Part shown: positions 50,168-61,703 of the stretch, piece after piece
How the letters are laid out: each line of letters starts with the position of its first letter
How positions within the stretch are numbered: the stretch's first letter is position 1
DNA from: Cyclina sinensis
Lineage: Eukaryota; Mollusca; Bivalvia; Venerida; Veneridae
Length of the DNA: 64,000 nt
Direction of reading: 5' to 3'
Assembly: GCA_012932295.1 (NCBI GenBank)
Contig: JAAONU010000016.1
Span: 36,921,241 to 36,985,240, forward strand
Notes under the pieces: model-generated
Seen by the model: only the letters and a program-made list of their open reading frames with translations
Databases searched by the model: none
Told to the model about the DNA's origin: nothing
Position numbers and translations under genes: made by a program

Positions 50168-50281
50168 CTCAAAAATAGTGAAGACGTAATCGACGTCTGA
50201 GTCGTAATAATCCAAGATTTTGGATGAGGTTTTCTTTGAAGAATGGCCACCATATGATCTTGAACCGGACAATGTATTCAT
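50168..50281 (-). CDS. Candidate first coding exon, 38 codons, acidic C-terminal half
   Basis: Minus strand: it begins MNTLSGSRSYGGHSSKK and continues with an acidic, tyrosine-rich part (DYYDSDVDYVFTIFE), ending TTTGAG|GTGCGTAAGT, a good donor, in phase 0. The first half is Ser/Gly/Lys-rich and looks disordered. There is no signal peptide or transmembrane segment, so if real it is a cytosolic N-terminus. The length without a stop, the clean ATG and the donor make it the best of three phase-0 first-exon candidates on this strand (with 42,671 and 38,638). No downstream exon was identified. Family unknown. Confidence 0.45.
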
Positions 50282-53211
50282 CGTGTTTCAAGAAGAACTC
50301 ACTGTTGTGTCATACAATATTTATGTTTAAAATCTTATGATTTCACGTCGGATATTGCGTCACAAATGGGTTTCGTCAGCAACGTCAAATATCCACTGCA
50401 CTGTAGCTAGTTTTGTTTTTCATTTGAACATATTTTAGAAGTACATCTTTGTCTTAATTAGTTCTTCGTTTTCTCTTTTTTTCAGATCGATCAAATATTT
50501 TTGATAATAATTTTTTTTCTCTTTAAATATTTATAATTAAGCACAAATGTAATAAAAGGTTATGTTAACAGTAATCCTGTCAGAATAAAACCTATGATTA
50601 ATTGTCAAAAATGTTTTACACTGACTTCAGAATTAACTGAAAAAAATTTTTTTGAAAGATTTTGTCTGAATAATCACGCCATCAACCCTCTTAAAAAGAA
50701 GTCCTTTTTGATATTCAATATTTAGTAAGTCCTAAATATTTCAAAATTACACAGTTAAAACCGCAAACTTTCTGCTTAAAAAAAACAAAACAACTTTATA
50801 TAAACATATGTAAAAGCGCGAAACATAAAACTATCCTGCGTATCTCCAGACCCTGCAGACTACTGACAATTTTCCTCAAATACAAACTGTCGTCTGCATA
50901 AACAGATCTTAACCTGTATTAAATACGCAATTAACATGTTGAAAACTAACAATCATTGTTTGATCAAGAAGGAGAAATGGCGGTACAAATGCGATTCAAT
51001 TAAAGTAATGCACATCGTCATGGTAATATTGCATAACTTGGTTTCCTAATATAGACCCTTCTGCTTCCACTGGATGACTGCTGCGTGCAATAAAAGATAA
51101 GTGATTCTGTTTAGTAACGGAGACAATTTCTAATATAGTCACAGACATTTTCCTGATGAAGGACAAAGTTCTTCTAGGTGTTTTGTTGGTTTGAATTCAG
51201 CAGGGTAAAGCTAGAGCAATCCCAGAAATGAGAAAAGTGTTCGCATACAAAAGTGCATTTTTTAACTAAAACAGAAACATACATCCAATTTGTAAGATAA
51301 TACATTTCCTAATTTAGAATCTACAATGGCTGCATTAATTCACTTTATATGAAAATAAAGTTCCATGAACAAGATGAAATGAATAAATAAGTTCTTCCAA
51401 ATTTATAACTACTCGCTATTGTTCCTCACAGTTAAAAAAGATGCCTTCTGTACAAATCCGAACAATATGCAGGCATAAACTGAGTGTTGTTGTTGTTTTT
51501 TTTACGGTTTTATCCTCTAAAACTTTTCTTAAATACAAAATATTCACTTAGCTCCCTTATCTGGCCAATTAAACCTAGATTCTTTCAATCAGCTGGTTTA
51601 CAAGCCAGTCATATCAGATCAAACAACGATACTGCAGACTATAACATGGTTTATGTGCTGTGACGCTGATCTTTTCATTTTAAAAAAAATATCGAAATAA
51701 AATCTTTACCGATTTATCTGAAAATTCTAAATCGCTCTCGAGCAGATAATGCTGAAACTGGCATTATTAAATGTTTTATGTTGTTTAGTGAGCAAATATT
51801 AAATCTTTACGTCCGTTTCGTAATTTGATATGTCTGTGTCAATAAAAGGACGATATCAAACATTTATTCTGGAACTAATTAACAATCGAAGCAAACATGA
51901 AAAGCGAGGGCTTCTGTAATAATGGAGATTTGAGAGAATCAACATGCTTAACAATTTCTAAACAATAAAATATTTTCACTAAAATAAAGCGAAAATTCAA
52001 CGTTTGAAGACCATGTATTCATTCATGAATTCCTGAATATACCGGTTTATTAAGATTTGTGTATTCACGTGTGTACCATTTCTATTTCTCAACATAACGT
52101 TATATACTATTATCAATATAGTATCTTTATCTCTAGGTTTAAGACAAAGTATTCAAATTCAACTTTTTCCGTCCAAAGTGAGATATTGTTTAGTTAGCTT
52201 CTGAAGGGATATGTATTAGTTATACTTATTTCTTGAAAGACTTTCAAAGGAAATAATTTAAGAAGCTTTCCCAGGTGGGTAATCAAACGCTGACGTCATC
52301 AGCAATTCTCGCCGAAACCCGCCTCACAGATTTTATGGAGTTATAACTTGTATTCTGTTACCCGCAAATAGCATATTTAGGTGAAGTCTAGGGCCTTACT
52401 CTCACTGAAATTTCCGGAGACGGCCGAGTTGATACGGCTGGGGTCGTCCTAGTCACTCCAATATGCTCAGTCTATGATTTATCAAATTTCTTCTATATCT
52501 TCAAAACGACAGAACATATACACAATCGTGTAAGTGTCTAAGAATAAAACTGTTAGTAAAATGAAAATTCTCTCAAACAGTTAACCTTTAATTATGTGGC
52601 CTTCAAAAGGTATAGAGTCATATTTTCACTCTCACCCTGTTTCTTATTCCGCGAGTTAAAAGAGAACGCCAGTTTCAAGACATCAGTGATTTTCCTTTTC
52701 GGGAAGTTTGATTCAAAGCCACACTGTTAACAATTGTTGTACAAAAATATTAATGTTTTCACGAGTTCATTCATAAATGAGATCTATATAATTATATTAT
52801 TCATTGCAAACTGAAATAACACTCCAAATAAAAAACAATTTTTCAGTAGGCTCGACTATTCATGGCTCCTGCTAGTTTGAAAAAAAAAGGTTCGCAAACG
52901 CTTCGAAGTCCAAAAAGGGACCATACTGTGCATTGAAACTAGCTAACATTCATTTAAAGTGATTGTCCAACAGTACCATAGAACTCTTTTGGAAGCTAAC
53001 TCTAAGTAAAAGTAGAAGTTACTTCGACAGGTTCATACAGTGAGCTGCCGGAAACGTAAACGTCGGCATCAGCGTACGTTTTTATATACGCTTTAAGGAA
53101 AGTGCATCCGCCCTAAATTTTCAATAAAGCCAAACACATCCAAAGACATATTGTCCTTATGAGACCAGCTTTAAGGCTCATCATGTTGCAATTGTTGATT
53201 GAATGCAATAA
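50282..53211. other. Intergenic / upstream region, no gene recognised
   Basis: AT-rich with no supported exon. A SINE-tail-like block lies at about 52,395-52,460. CCAGGTGGGTAATCAAACGC near 52,272 may be part of the same degraded element. Confidence 0.4.
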
Positions 53212-54252
53212 ACAAGAGCCGGTCGAACCGGGTGATGCTCCCCGGATAGGTTTTGGACACAGTGTGTCCATAATAACTCAAAAATTAGACAAAGCAGAGT
53301 TACGGTTCATATGCACTGCACTTCTACTCAACGAGATCTATCTACCTTCAAGGTTCCTTGCGGATACCTCTTGTAGTTGTAGAGTTATGTCTGGAAAAAG
53401 ATCCAAGTGTAAAAAAATGAACAAAGGGCAAGAACTAAAAACTTAGGCAATGCAGAGTTATGGTTCTTCTGCACTGCACTTCTACTCAATGAGATCTATC
53501 TACCTACAAAGTTTCTTGTTGATACCTCTTGTAGTTGTAAAGTTATGTCCCAGACAAAGTTCAAAGTGTAAAAATGAACAAAGGGCAAGAACTGAAAAAT
53601 AAGACAATGCAGAGTTATGTTTCCTATGCATTGCACTTCTTCTGAATAAGATCTATCAACCTACAAAGTTTCTTGTTGATACTTTTTGTAGTTTCAGAGT
53701 TATGTCCCGGACAAAGTTCTAAGTGTAAAAATGAACAAAGGGCAATTACTCAAAAATTAGACAAGGCAGAGTTACGGTTTATATGCACTGCACTTCTATT
53801 CAATGAGATCTATCTACTACAAAGTTTCTTGTTGATACCATTTTCAGTTTCAGAGTTATGTCCCGGACAATGTTCCAAGTGTAAAAATGAACAAAGAGCA
53901 ATAACTAAAATATAAGACAAGGCAGAGTTACGGTTCTTCTGCAATGCACTTCTGCTCGATAAGATCTATCTACCTACAGGTTTCTTGTTGAGTTATGTCC
54001 CGGACATAACTTCAAAGTGTGAAAATAAACAAAGGGCAAGAACTATAAAATTAGGCAATGCAGAGTTATGGTTCTTATGCACTGCACTTTTACTCAATAA
54101 GATCTATCTACCTACAAAGCTTCTTGTTGATATCTCTTGTAGTTGTAGAGTTATGTCCCGGACAAGAAAATGCGGACGGACGGACGGACATAAGGACACA
54201 CGGACTGACAAAGCGGCGACTATATGCTTTCCCTTCGGGAAGCATAAAAAAA
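53212..54252 (+). mobile_element. Pearl-like element with six ~157-bp core units
   Basis: The head ACAAGAG is followed by the hairpin CCGGTCGAACCGG and GATGCTCCCC. Six core units follow: AGTTATGTC recurs at 53,383, 53,541, 53,698, 53,854, 53,991 and 54,149 (spacings 158, 157, 156, 137, 158). Each contains GCAGAGTTAYGGTTC, ATGCACTGCACTTCT and AARTGAACAAAGGGCAA. The right end has GGACGGACGGACGGACA (54,174-54,190), then a CTTTCCCTTCGGGAAGC hairpin and ATAAAAAAAC. The terminal block AGCATAAAA is partly complementary to GATGCTCCCC at the left. This is the clearest example of the family here. The long frames across it (up to about 200 codons) are by-products. Confidence 0.8.
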
Positions 54253-55249
54253 CAAGAAATATCTTCAAAAAAGATGATCGGCGTAGATACAGTACAAGAT
54301 TAATGCCCCAAACATGCATAATTTTAGGACACTGGCAAATACTGAACGCGCATAGGAATCTAATGTCCTGTTTCCATAACAGTTTAGGCTATGAACAAAA
54401 GAAAATGAGTTTAATGCTAAAATTGTCAATCTCATTTTCTATGAAAAAAATTAAATATTTAGTGATATTCATCATCTATTTATTCCGTTTAGTATATTTT
54501 TTCACGTTAAATCCGACCTTCGATGCGAAGGCACTTTGTTCCGTTAGAGTCATCGTAATGTCGCTCTGGCGCCCTAAATCATGATAGCACGGAAGCACGC
54601 AATCTGACTGAAGTACACGACCTCTGAAGGCAGCCCATTCAGTTCTATTTTTTGGATAATCTGGATTTCCAGTATTGTTATTTATATCCCAGCCAATGAG
54701 ATTTCATCTTATGACGCGTCTATATGGTTTACCGGTACACAAAATTCGTGTTAATGTTGAGTAGCGTGTTGAAACTTTCTGGAATATTTTGAAAATATTT
54801 TGTGTTTCGAAGGACAAATGAATTCTTCTTCGATTTATATAATTTTATTAAAGTTTCAGTTTGTATTTACTAAATGAATATTAAATAGAGTATGAGCATG
54901 GTGACGAAAATATTGAATTAAAGGGCCTGTTTATTTTGGTATACATGCAGTATCTATCAAATGTCAAAAGGTACTGGAAATTTTCCCAGACGTACAATTT
55001 TCTCAATATTTTACAAGATTTCCTTAATTGACTTTGACGTTTATGGCAGAAAACGACTGAGTTATTTGGGATCCCAGTTAAATATAGATTTTTCACATGC
55101 GTTCAAATGGTTAAAAATAGAAACTGTTTCACCTTCAAAAACTTGAAAGCTTGGCAATGATTGGCTGACTGAAAGGTCATGAGAAGGTGACCTTCTTTTG
55201 GTGACATTCAGATTCTAATATCAGAGCGTTAGTTAGGAGCTGATTTTAA
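54253..55249. other. Intergenic, upstream of the lectin gene
   Basis: No gene supported. At 55,177-55,195 GGTCATGAGAAGGTGACCTT holds direct and inverted AGGTCA-like half-sites. Confidence 0.4.
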
Positions 55250-55560
55250 TCAGATTTGTACGATACGATGATGCAACAGCACGAAAACACGACGAGAAAA
55301 CGCGCAATTATTGCGTTTCCGCAACTTAACTTCGCGACTTCGCATTGTATTTTTGTAACTTCGCCCACTCGGCGAAACAACGAGAAGACATGCAAAAACG
55401 CGAAAATACGATGCGAAGTCGCGACAACATGATACGTTAGAGTGATATTAAAAGCACGTTTTCGCATCGTGGGTTCGAGCCATCGCATCGTTTTATTGTA
55501 CTTTCGCCTTTAGGGCGCCATCGCAAAACGATGGCCTTTACGGGGCACCGTAGCCGACAG
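55250..55560. repeat. CpG-rich inverted-repeat block
   Basis: CpG density is far above the surroundings, with recurring words CGATGCGAA, TCGCGACTTCGC and ACGCGAAAA. A 22-bp stem pairs 55,332-55,353 with 55,403-55,424 (one mismatch, loop 49 nt). It looks like a decayed repetitive element with self-complementary ends. It lies about 400 bp upstream of the lectin gene start. Confidence 0.6.
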
Positions 55561-55929
55561 TTTAGTCTTTGATTTTACTCAGATGTCGTATAATGACAAC
55601 TGATAAAATAACGCATGACCCAGATAGCCGTTATATTGTACATGTATGTGTTACCATAAGTACATATTTGAGTAAAAAGCTTTTTGTGACCAGGTCTGGA
55701 CATCAAATACGCACCTTTCAACACAGGTAAGATAGTTTTAGATATCGGCAACTTTGAGAAGGTCTACACGCTGACAGACCGAACGTGTTTTTTTTTTTAG
55801 AACAAGGCTTCGATTTTTAATGCAGTATTTCTAAAAATTCTTTTTTTTTTTTCAAAGAAAAAATATTATGACGTTTCTTTATCAAGTGAGAGAAATGAAA
55901 AATAACTTAGTATTATCACAGTTGTAGAA

Positions 55930-56040
55930 ATGGACAAGACGTCTGTCCTACTGACACTAATATCATCAATTGTAAATTTGGTACATGCGGACTTTCAATG
56001 TGTCTGCAACCATCACACCGAGAGAGCAGTGTATAGTTCG
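55930..56040 (+). CDS. Secreted C-type lectin protein, exon 1 (signal peptide)
   Basis: 37 codons from ATG, ending AGTTCG|GTAAGT in phase 0. Residues 1-20 (MDKTSVLLTLISSIVNLVHA) are a classical secretory signal: a charged start, a hydrophobic core and a small residue before the likely cleavage site. The mature part starts DFQCVCNHHTERAVYSS, with two cysteines. This start is chosen because only it gives a signal peptide and because an ideal donor follows. It belongs with the exons at 56,849, 61,022, 61,422 and 63,202. An N-terminal module of this type before a lectin domain is something I associate with secreted molluscan proteins from memory; I know no name for it. Confidence 0.8.
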
Positions 56041-56848
56041 GTAAGTCACTTTACATATTTTACAAATTTGAGAACATTTACTATAATACAAAACTGTGTT
56101 TACGGCATAGGATAACTATTATATCAATTATTAGATTATCTGTTCAAAAATGGCCAAGGTGCGGAACATCATCAATGGAACTCATTATTAGCCGTTATCT
56201 TTTTCAGGAAGGACCGATTAAGATAAAAATTGTCATTTTTTTCTCTTTGTGTAGTTGTAATTTTTAGAACGTTTGAATAATAGACCTGCAAAATAGTTCT
56301 TCAACAGCAGGTTCAATAGCACTCCTTATTTTCAACTAATGTTACAGCTTTAAATAGACTAGCTTGACTTTACTTTTTCAAGGTCGATATATTTTTATAC
56401 TAACCACACGTACAGGCAATTACTGTATGTAAAAAAGGTTTCTAATGTACTTTGAAAAAGACATGAGTCAATGTTCAGTCATATAACACGAAATCTTTCA
56501 CAAGGTAACTGATTATAGTTCTAAATATATGTTGAATTTAGTAAATTTAACGATAAAATTTGCTGACGTCATCTTTTTTGTATTAGAGTACTTATGCTTG
56601 CAGAGAAAATGAGCCCGTATTACTTATATTTAAGTGATATTCTGCAAACTCCACAAATTCTAAATTACTATCCCTTTCTGAATACACAACTAAGCGGAGA
56701 ATTTCGTAACAGATTTATCTAAATCTTGTAATAAAGCAAGTGTAAAGACGTATAAAAACAAATATTACAGTAATTGTGTTTCGAACTGTGATCACGTGGT
56801 TTCTCACATGATTTTCGTGACGTAAGCGTTACGCTGTTTATATTGTAG

Positions 56849-56959
56849 CCGTCAAAAACGACAATGCCGCTAGCATTTGTTTACAAGGACGAATGTAGAG
56901 CTTTGGTTTGGGTACCAAACTTGGATTCCAGATGGCTTGCTATTCAGTTCTTTCACACG
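56849..56959 (+). CDS. Secreted C-type lectin protein, exon 2 (N-terminal module)
   Basis: 37 codons between TATATTGTAG and GTATGTGT, entering and leaving in phase 0, matching exon 1. It encodes a segment with YKDECRALVWVP and WLAIQFFHT: one cysteine and an aromatic-rich end. With exon 1 it makes a small extracellular module with three cysteines. The module probably continues in one further exon, because exon 2 ends in phase 0 but the next recognised exon needs phase 1. I could not find that exon. A weaker donor seven bases later would give phase 1, but it is less likely. Confidence 0.65.
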
Positions 56960-57679
56960 GTATGTGTATATAACAGATTAATTTCAAGTTACAAAATATT
57001 CTAAATATATTTCCTTTCTCTCAAAATTAATCTTTGTCTCTACTTTAAAATAAGTTTACTGACCTTTTTGTTAACCTTGGTTCCCTAATAAACGCCACAG
57101 ATCTGTGCCCAGCTTTTCCTTTGATTTATGAAGTCGAAATGTATAAAGATTACAATGTTTTTCTGACACGCTGAAACTTGGTTTGGTAAATGACACACTA
57201 ACATCAGTGGCAAATGCACGGAATGCGCGGACGTTCATAGAACAGATCATGAACTGCACGGAACCTGTGTTGTATACGTCAGTTAAGTGTAGAAATCACA
57301 ATGTTATTAACATTTAAGAGACCATTCTTTTATTAGGAGGCACTAGCTTTAATTTTAGAGAAGGCTCATATTATACAAACCTCAAATAACAAATAGCACT
57401 ATGTCCTTAAACACCTCACAATATTCACACAATCAGTTCCTTAGAATCATGTTAATACATATGGAAGCTATTCGTTGCCAAAAGTCGAGTCTTGCAAATT
57501 TGTTAATTCATGCACAGTCTCCGATTTTAAAAAGACGTTGAGTGACTATCTCAATATTTATATGCGCATACATTTCCTTTACGTATGTATAAATAAATAT
57601 AAAATAAAAACACAGATGAGAAAGACAACAGAAGAACTAGATACACCTTTCAGATTGCTTATATCCAAACTGACAGCGG

Positions 57680-60600
57680 TATAGATATCGCGACGTGTAA
57701 GGGACAGATACCTGACGAAGACAAAGGTAGGTGTACAAATCACTGCGTAAAAAGATACAGATACTTGTCTGTCGAACAAGGGTAAGTATAGAAATCACTA
57801 TGCAAAAGGTACAGATACCTGACGATGACAAAGGTAGGTGTAGAAATCACTGTGTAAATGGTACAGATACCTGACGATGACAAAGGTAGGTGTAGAAATC
57901 GAAGTGTAAAGAGATATGCAGGTGTAGAAATCACAGTGTAAAAGGTACAGATACCTGACGAAGACAAATTTAGGTGTAGAAATCACAGTGTAAAAGGAAC
58001 ATATACCTGACGAGGACTAATTTAGGTGTATAAATCACAGTTTAAAAGGAGCATATACCTGACGAAGACAGAGGTAGGTATAGAAATCACAGTGTAAAAG
58101 GTACAGATACCTAAAGAAGGCAAAGGTAGGTTTACAAATCACAGTGTAAAAGGAACATATACCTGACGAGGACAGAGGTAGGTATAGAAATCACAGTGTA
58201 AAAGGTACAGATACCTAAAGAAGGCAAAGATAGGTGTACAAATCACAGTGTAAAAGGTACAGATACCTAAAGAAGGCAGAGGTAGGTGACAAATCACAGT
58301 GTAAAAGGTACAGATACCTGACGAAGACAGAGGTAGGTATAGAAATCACAGTGTAAAAGGTACAGATACCTAAAGAAGGCAAAGGTAGGTTTACAAATCA
58401 CAGTGTAAAAGGAACATATACCTGACGAGGACAGAGGTAGGTATAGAAATCACAGTGTAAAAGGTACAGATACCTAAAGAAGGCAAAGGTAGGTGTACAA
58501 ATCACAGTGTAAAAGGTACAGATACCTAAAGAAGGCAGAGGTAGGTGACAAATCACAGTGTAAAAGGAACATATACCTGACGAAGACAGAGGTAGGTATA
58601 GAAATCACAGTGTAAAAGGTACAGATACCTAAAGAAGGCAAAGGTAGGTGTACAAATCACAGTGTAAATGGTACAGATACCTAAAGAAGGCAAAGGTAGG
58701 TGTACAAATCACAGTGTAAAAGGTACAGATACCTAAAGAAGGCAAAGGTAGGTGTACAAAACACAGTGTAAAAGGAACATATACCTGACGAAGACAGAGG
58801 TAGATGTAGAAATCACTGTGTAAAAGGTACAGATACCTAAAGAAGGCAAAGGTAGGTTTACAAATCACAGTGTTAAAGGAACATATACCTGACGAAGACA
58901 GAGGTAGGTATACAAATCACAGTGAAAAGGGTACATATACCTGACAAAGACAGAGGTAGGTATAGAAATCACTGTGTAAAAGATACATATACCTGACGAA
59001 GACAGAGGTAGGTATAGAAATCACTGTGTAAAAGGTACAGATACCTAAAGAAGGCAAATGAAGGTGTAGACATCACATTGTAAAAAAAGACAGATACCTG
59101 TAAAAGAAAAATCTAGGTGAAGACATCACAGTGTAAAGAAAAAAGATGCCTAGCAAAGACAAAGGAAGGAGCAGACATCATATTGTAAAAGGAACTGACA
59201 CCTGACCAAATAAAAGATAGGTGTGGAAAAAAAGTGTAAAATACCAGATAACTGACAAAGAAGAATGTAGGTGTAAACATCACTGTATAAATGGACAGAT
59301 ACCTGACGAAGACAAATATAGATGTAGAAATCACTGTGTAAAAAGGAAAGATACATTAGGGAAGAAAAGGTAGGCGTACAATTCATGCATGAACGAAACT
59401 GATACCTGACGAAGACAAAGGTGAGTGTAGAAATCACAATGTAAAAAGGACAGATTCCCGACGAAGGCAACAGTTTGTGTAGAAATCACAATGTAAAAGG
59501 GACAGATTCCCGACGAAGGCAACTGTTTGTGTAGAAATCACAATGTAAAAGGGGACAGATTCCCGATGAAGGCAACAGTTTGTGTAGAAATCACAATGTT
59601 AAATGGACAGATTCCCGATGAAGGCAACAGTTTGTGTAGAAATCACAATGTAAAAGGGACAGATTCCCGATGAAGGCAACAGTTTGTGTAGAAATCACAA
59701 TGTAAAAGGGACAGATTCCCGACAAAGGCAACAGTTTGTGTAGAAATCACAATGTAAAATGGACAGATTCCCGACAAAGACAACAGTTTGTGTAGAAATC
59801 ACAATGTAAAAAAATGACAGATTCCCGATGAAGGCAACTGTTTGTGTAGAAATCACAATGTAAAATGGACAGATTCCCGACAAAGGCAACAGTTTGTGTA
59901 GAAATCACAATGTAAAATGGACAGATTCCCGACAAAGGCAACAGTTTGTGTAGAAATCACAATGTAAAAAGGACAGATTTCCGACGAAGGCAACAGTTTG
60001 TGTAGAAATCACAATGTGAAAGGGACAGATTCCCGACGAAGGCAACAGTTTGTGTAGAAATCACAATGTAAAAAGGACAGATTCCCGACGAAGGCAACAG
60101 TTTGTGTAGAAATCACAATGTAAAATGGACAGATTTCGGACGAAGACAACATTTTGTGTAAAAATCACAATGTAAAAAGGACAGATAATGTAAAAAGGAC
60201 AGATTCCCGACGAAGACAATAGTTTGTGTAGAAAACACAATGTAAAAAGGACAGATTCACGACGAAGACAACATTTTATGTAAAAATCACAATGTAAAAA
60301 GGACAGATTCCCAACGAAGGCAACAGTTTGTGTAGAAATCACAATGTAAAAAGGACAGATTCCCGACGAAGACAATAGTTTGTGTAGAAAACACAATGTA
60401 AAAAGGACAGATTCACGACGAAGACAACATTTTATGTAGAAATCACAATGTAAAAAGGACAGATTTCCAACGAAGGCAACAGTTTGTGTAGAAGTCACGA
60501 TGTGAATAGGACAGCACCCGACAAAGACAACAGTTTGTGTAGAAATCACAATGCAAAAAAAGGACAGATACTCGACGTAGACAAAAGGTGTCAAAATCAC

Positions 60601-60770
60601 AGCTTGAAAAGGACAGATTAATGTACAAAGACAAAGGTAAGCGTACATTTCAAAGAGTAAAAAAGGTCAGACACCTGACTAAGACAATTGGTGATGTAGA
60701 AACCACATTTAGGATGTGGCAAACAGCTTAAGAAGACAAAAGTAGATTTAGAAATCACAGTCGATAAAGG
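57680..60770. repeat. 52-bp intronic minisatellite, about 60 units, two subfamilies
   Basis: Subfamily A (57,690 to about 59,440): units such as GGTACAGATACCTGACGAAG, then ACAGAGGTAGGTATAGAAATCACAGTGTAAAA. Subfamily B (about 59,440-60,540): GGACAGATTCCCGACGAAGG, then CAACAGTTTGTGTAGAAATCACAATGTAAAA. Both are 52 bp and share TGTAGAAATCACA-TGTAAAA, and the change is abrupt. Within A a shortened unit (GGTAGGTGACAAATC) recurs at 58,281 and 58,540, a 259-bp higher-order period of five units. It lies in the intron before the linker exon. Minus-strand frames up to 195 codons arise because the unit has few stops and is not a multiple of three. Confidence 0.96.
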
Positions 60771-61021
60771 AAGATACATTTATTATATTGGTCTAGAGAC
60801 ATATTCGAAAAATAATAAGTCAAGGCCTCCGACATTTTTAATGCAAAATAATTTCAGATTGCATTGTTCCTTTACATGTATTTTAATTTTTTATTTAAAT
60901 CGATTGTTTTAAGATTTTGAAGATTTACACCTGTGATTGCATTAAATACTTTTATATCATTTTGTCAATGGTTTAGTCAATTCTTAAAATAAAAATTGAC
61001 TCACACTGTATTCATTTATAG

Positions 61022-61276
61022 CAAGTACAATGTTTCCACCGCCCACTGCAACAACAACACTTAGCAGCGGTACAACAACACAATCGCCATCTACTGTGCC
61101 AAATACACAAGTAACTTCGCAACATCATTATTCCAGTCACAAGACAACAACACATCAGCAACCCTACCAGACCTCAGGATTGGATACATCAACAATACCA
61201 CCAACTACTAAATCACCTATGCCTTCCCCAACAGCCGTCTCCTCGAGGCCGACAACTTCAACACCTGTTTTGAAAG
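61022..61276 (+). CDS. Secreted C-type lectin protein, Thr/Pro/Ser-rich linker exon
   Basis: 85 codons' worth between the acceptor TTCATTTATAG and the donor AAAG|GTGATA, phase 1 to phase 1. The peptide is dominated by Thr, Ser, Pro and Gln (for example PPPTATTTLSSGTTTQSPST near its start and PTTKSPMPSPTAVSSRPTTS near its end), with no cysteine. Such mucin-like stretches usually carry O-glycans and hold a lectin domain away from the rest of the protein. The phase-1 end fits the lectin exon that follows (146-nt intron). The exon before it is missing from this annotation. Confidence 0.75.
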
Positions 61277-61421
61277 GTGATAAACCTTACTTATGTACCT
61301 TCAAAGTTAATTCAAGAAAGTTTACTTACCATTACATATAATTCGTTTCAGAAAAGATAGAAACTGTATAATAATTGTACTTCGAAGACAACAAAAGTAA
61401 TGTCTGCTGTTTTTCCCGCAG

Positions 61422-61703
61422 GACACACTGAATACTGTCCAAATAACGTGATCAGAGGAGCACACTTTAATGGATTTTTGCTGGCGCAGTATCATCACAG
61501 TTGTTTTGAAGTCTGTAACAGTCGGGTGTCGTGGTCGCATGCGGAATCACTCTGTGAAATCAGAGGAGGGCACCTAGCCACTATACATGATATACATGAA
61601 AATAATTATCTGCATAACTTTATAAGGAGTCATCTTGGTAACACAGCTGTTTGGATAGGTCTAAATGACAGAAGCAATGAGGGACATTTCCATTGGACTT
61701 CCG
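61422..61703 (+). CDS. C-type lectin domain, first exon
   Basis: 94 codons' worth, acceptor CTGTTTTTCCCGCAG, donor TCCG|GTAGGT, phase 1 at both ends. It encodes the N-terminal half of a long-form C-type lectin domain. It begins HTEYCPNN, with the extra N-terminal cysteine. Then come SCFEVCNSRVSWSHAESLCE (helix 1 with the conserved Cys), GGHLATIHDIHENNYLHNFI (helix 2) and VWIGLNDRSNEGHFHWTSG, the family WIGL motif and the W-x-S/D-G turn. CTLDs bind sugars or other ligands outside the cell, and in bivalves large CTLD families act in microbe recognition and feeding. The exon boundary at the WTSG turn is typical. Confidence 0.9.

Noticed and set aside
53985..54584. A 199-codon plus-strand frame
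   Set aside because: It starts within pearl-element core repeats and runs through the microsatellite and 3' hairpin into intergenic DNA; no domain.
57579..60648. Minus-strand frames up to 195 codons with repeated FYTVICTPTF or FLHCDFYTN motifs
   Set aside because: The same 52-bp minisatellite read in all three phases, inside an intron of the opposite-strand lectin gene.
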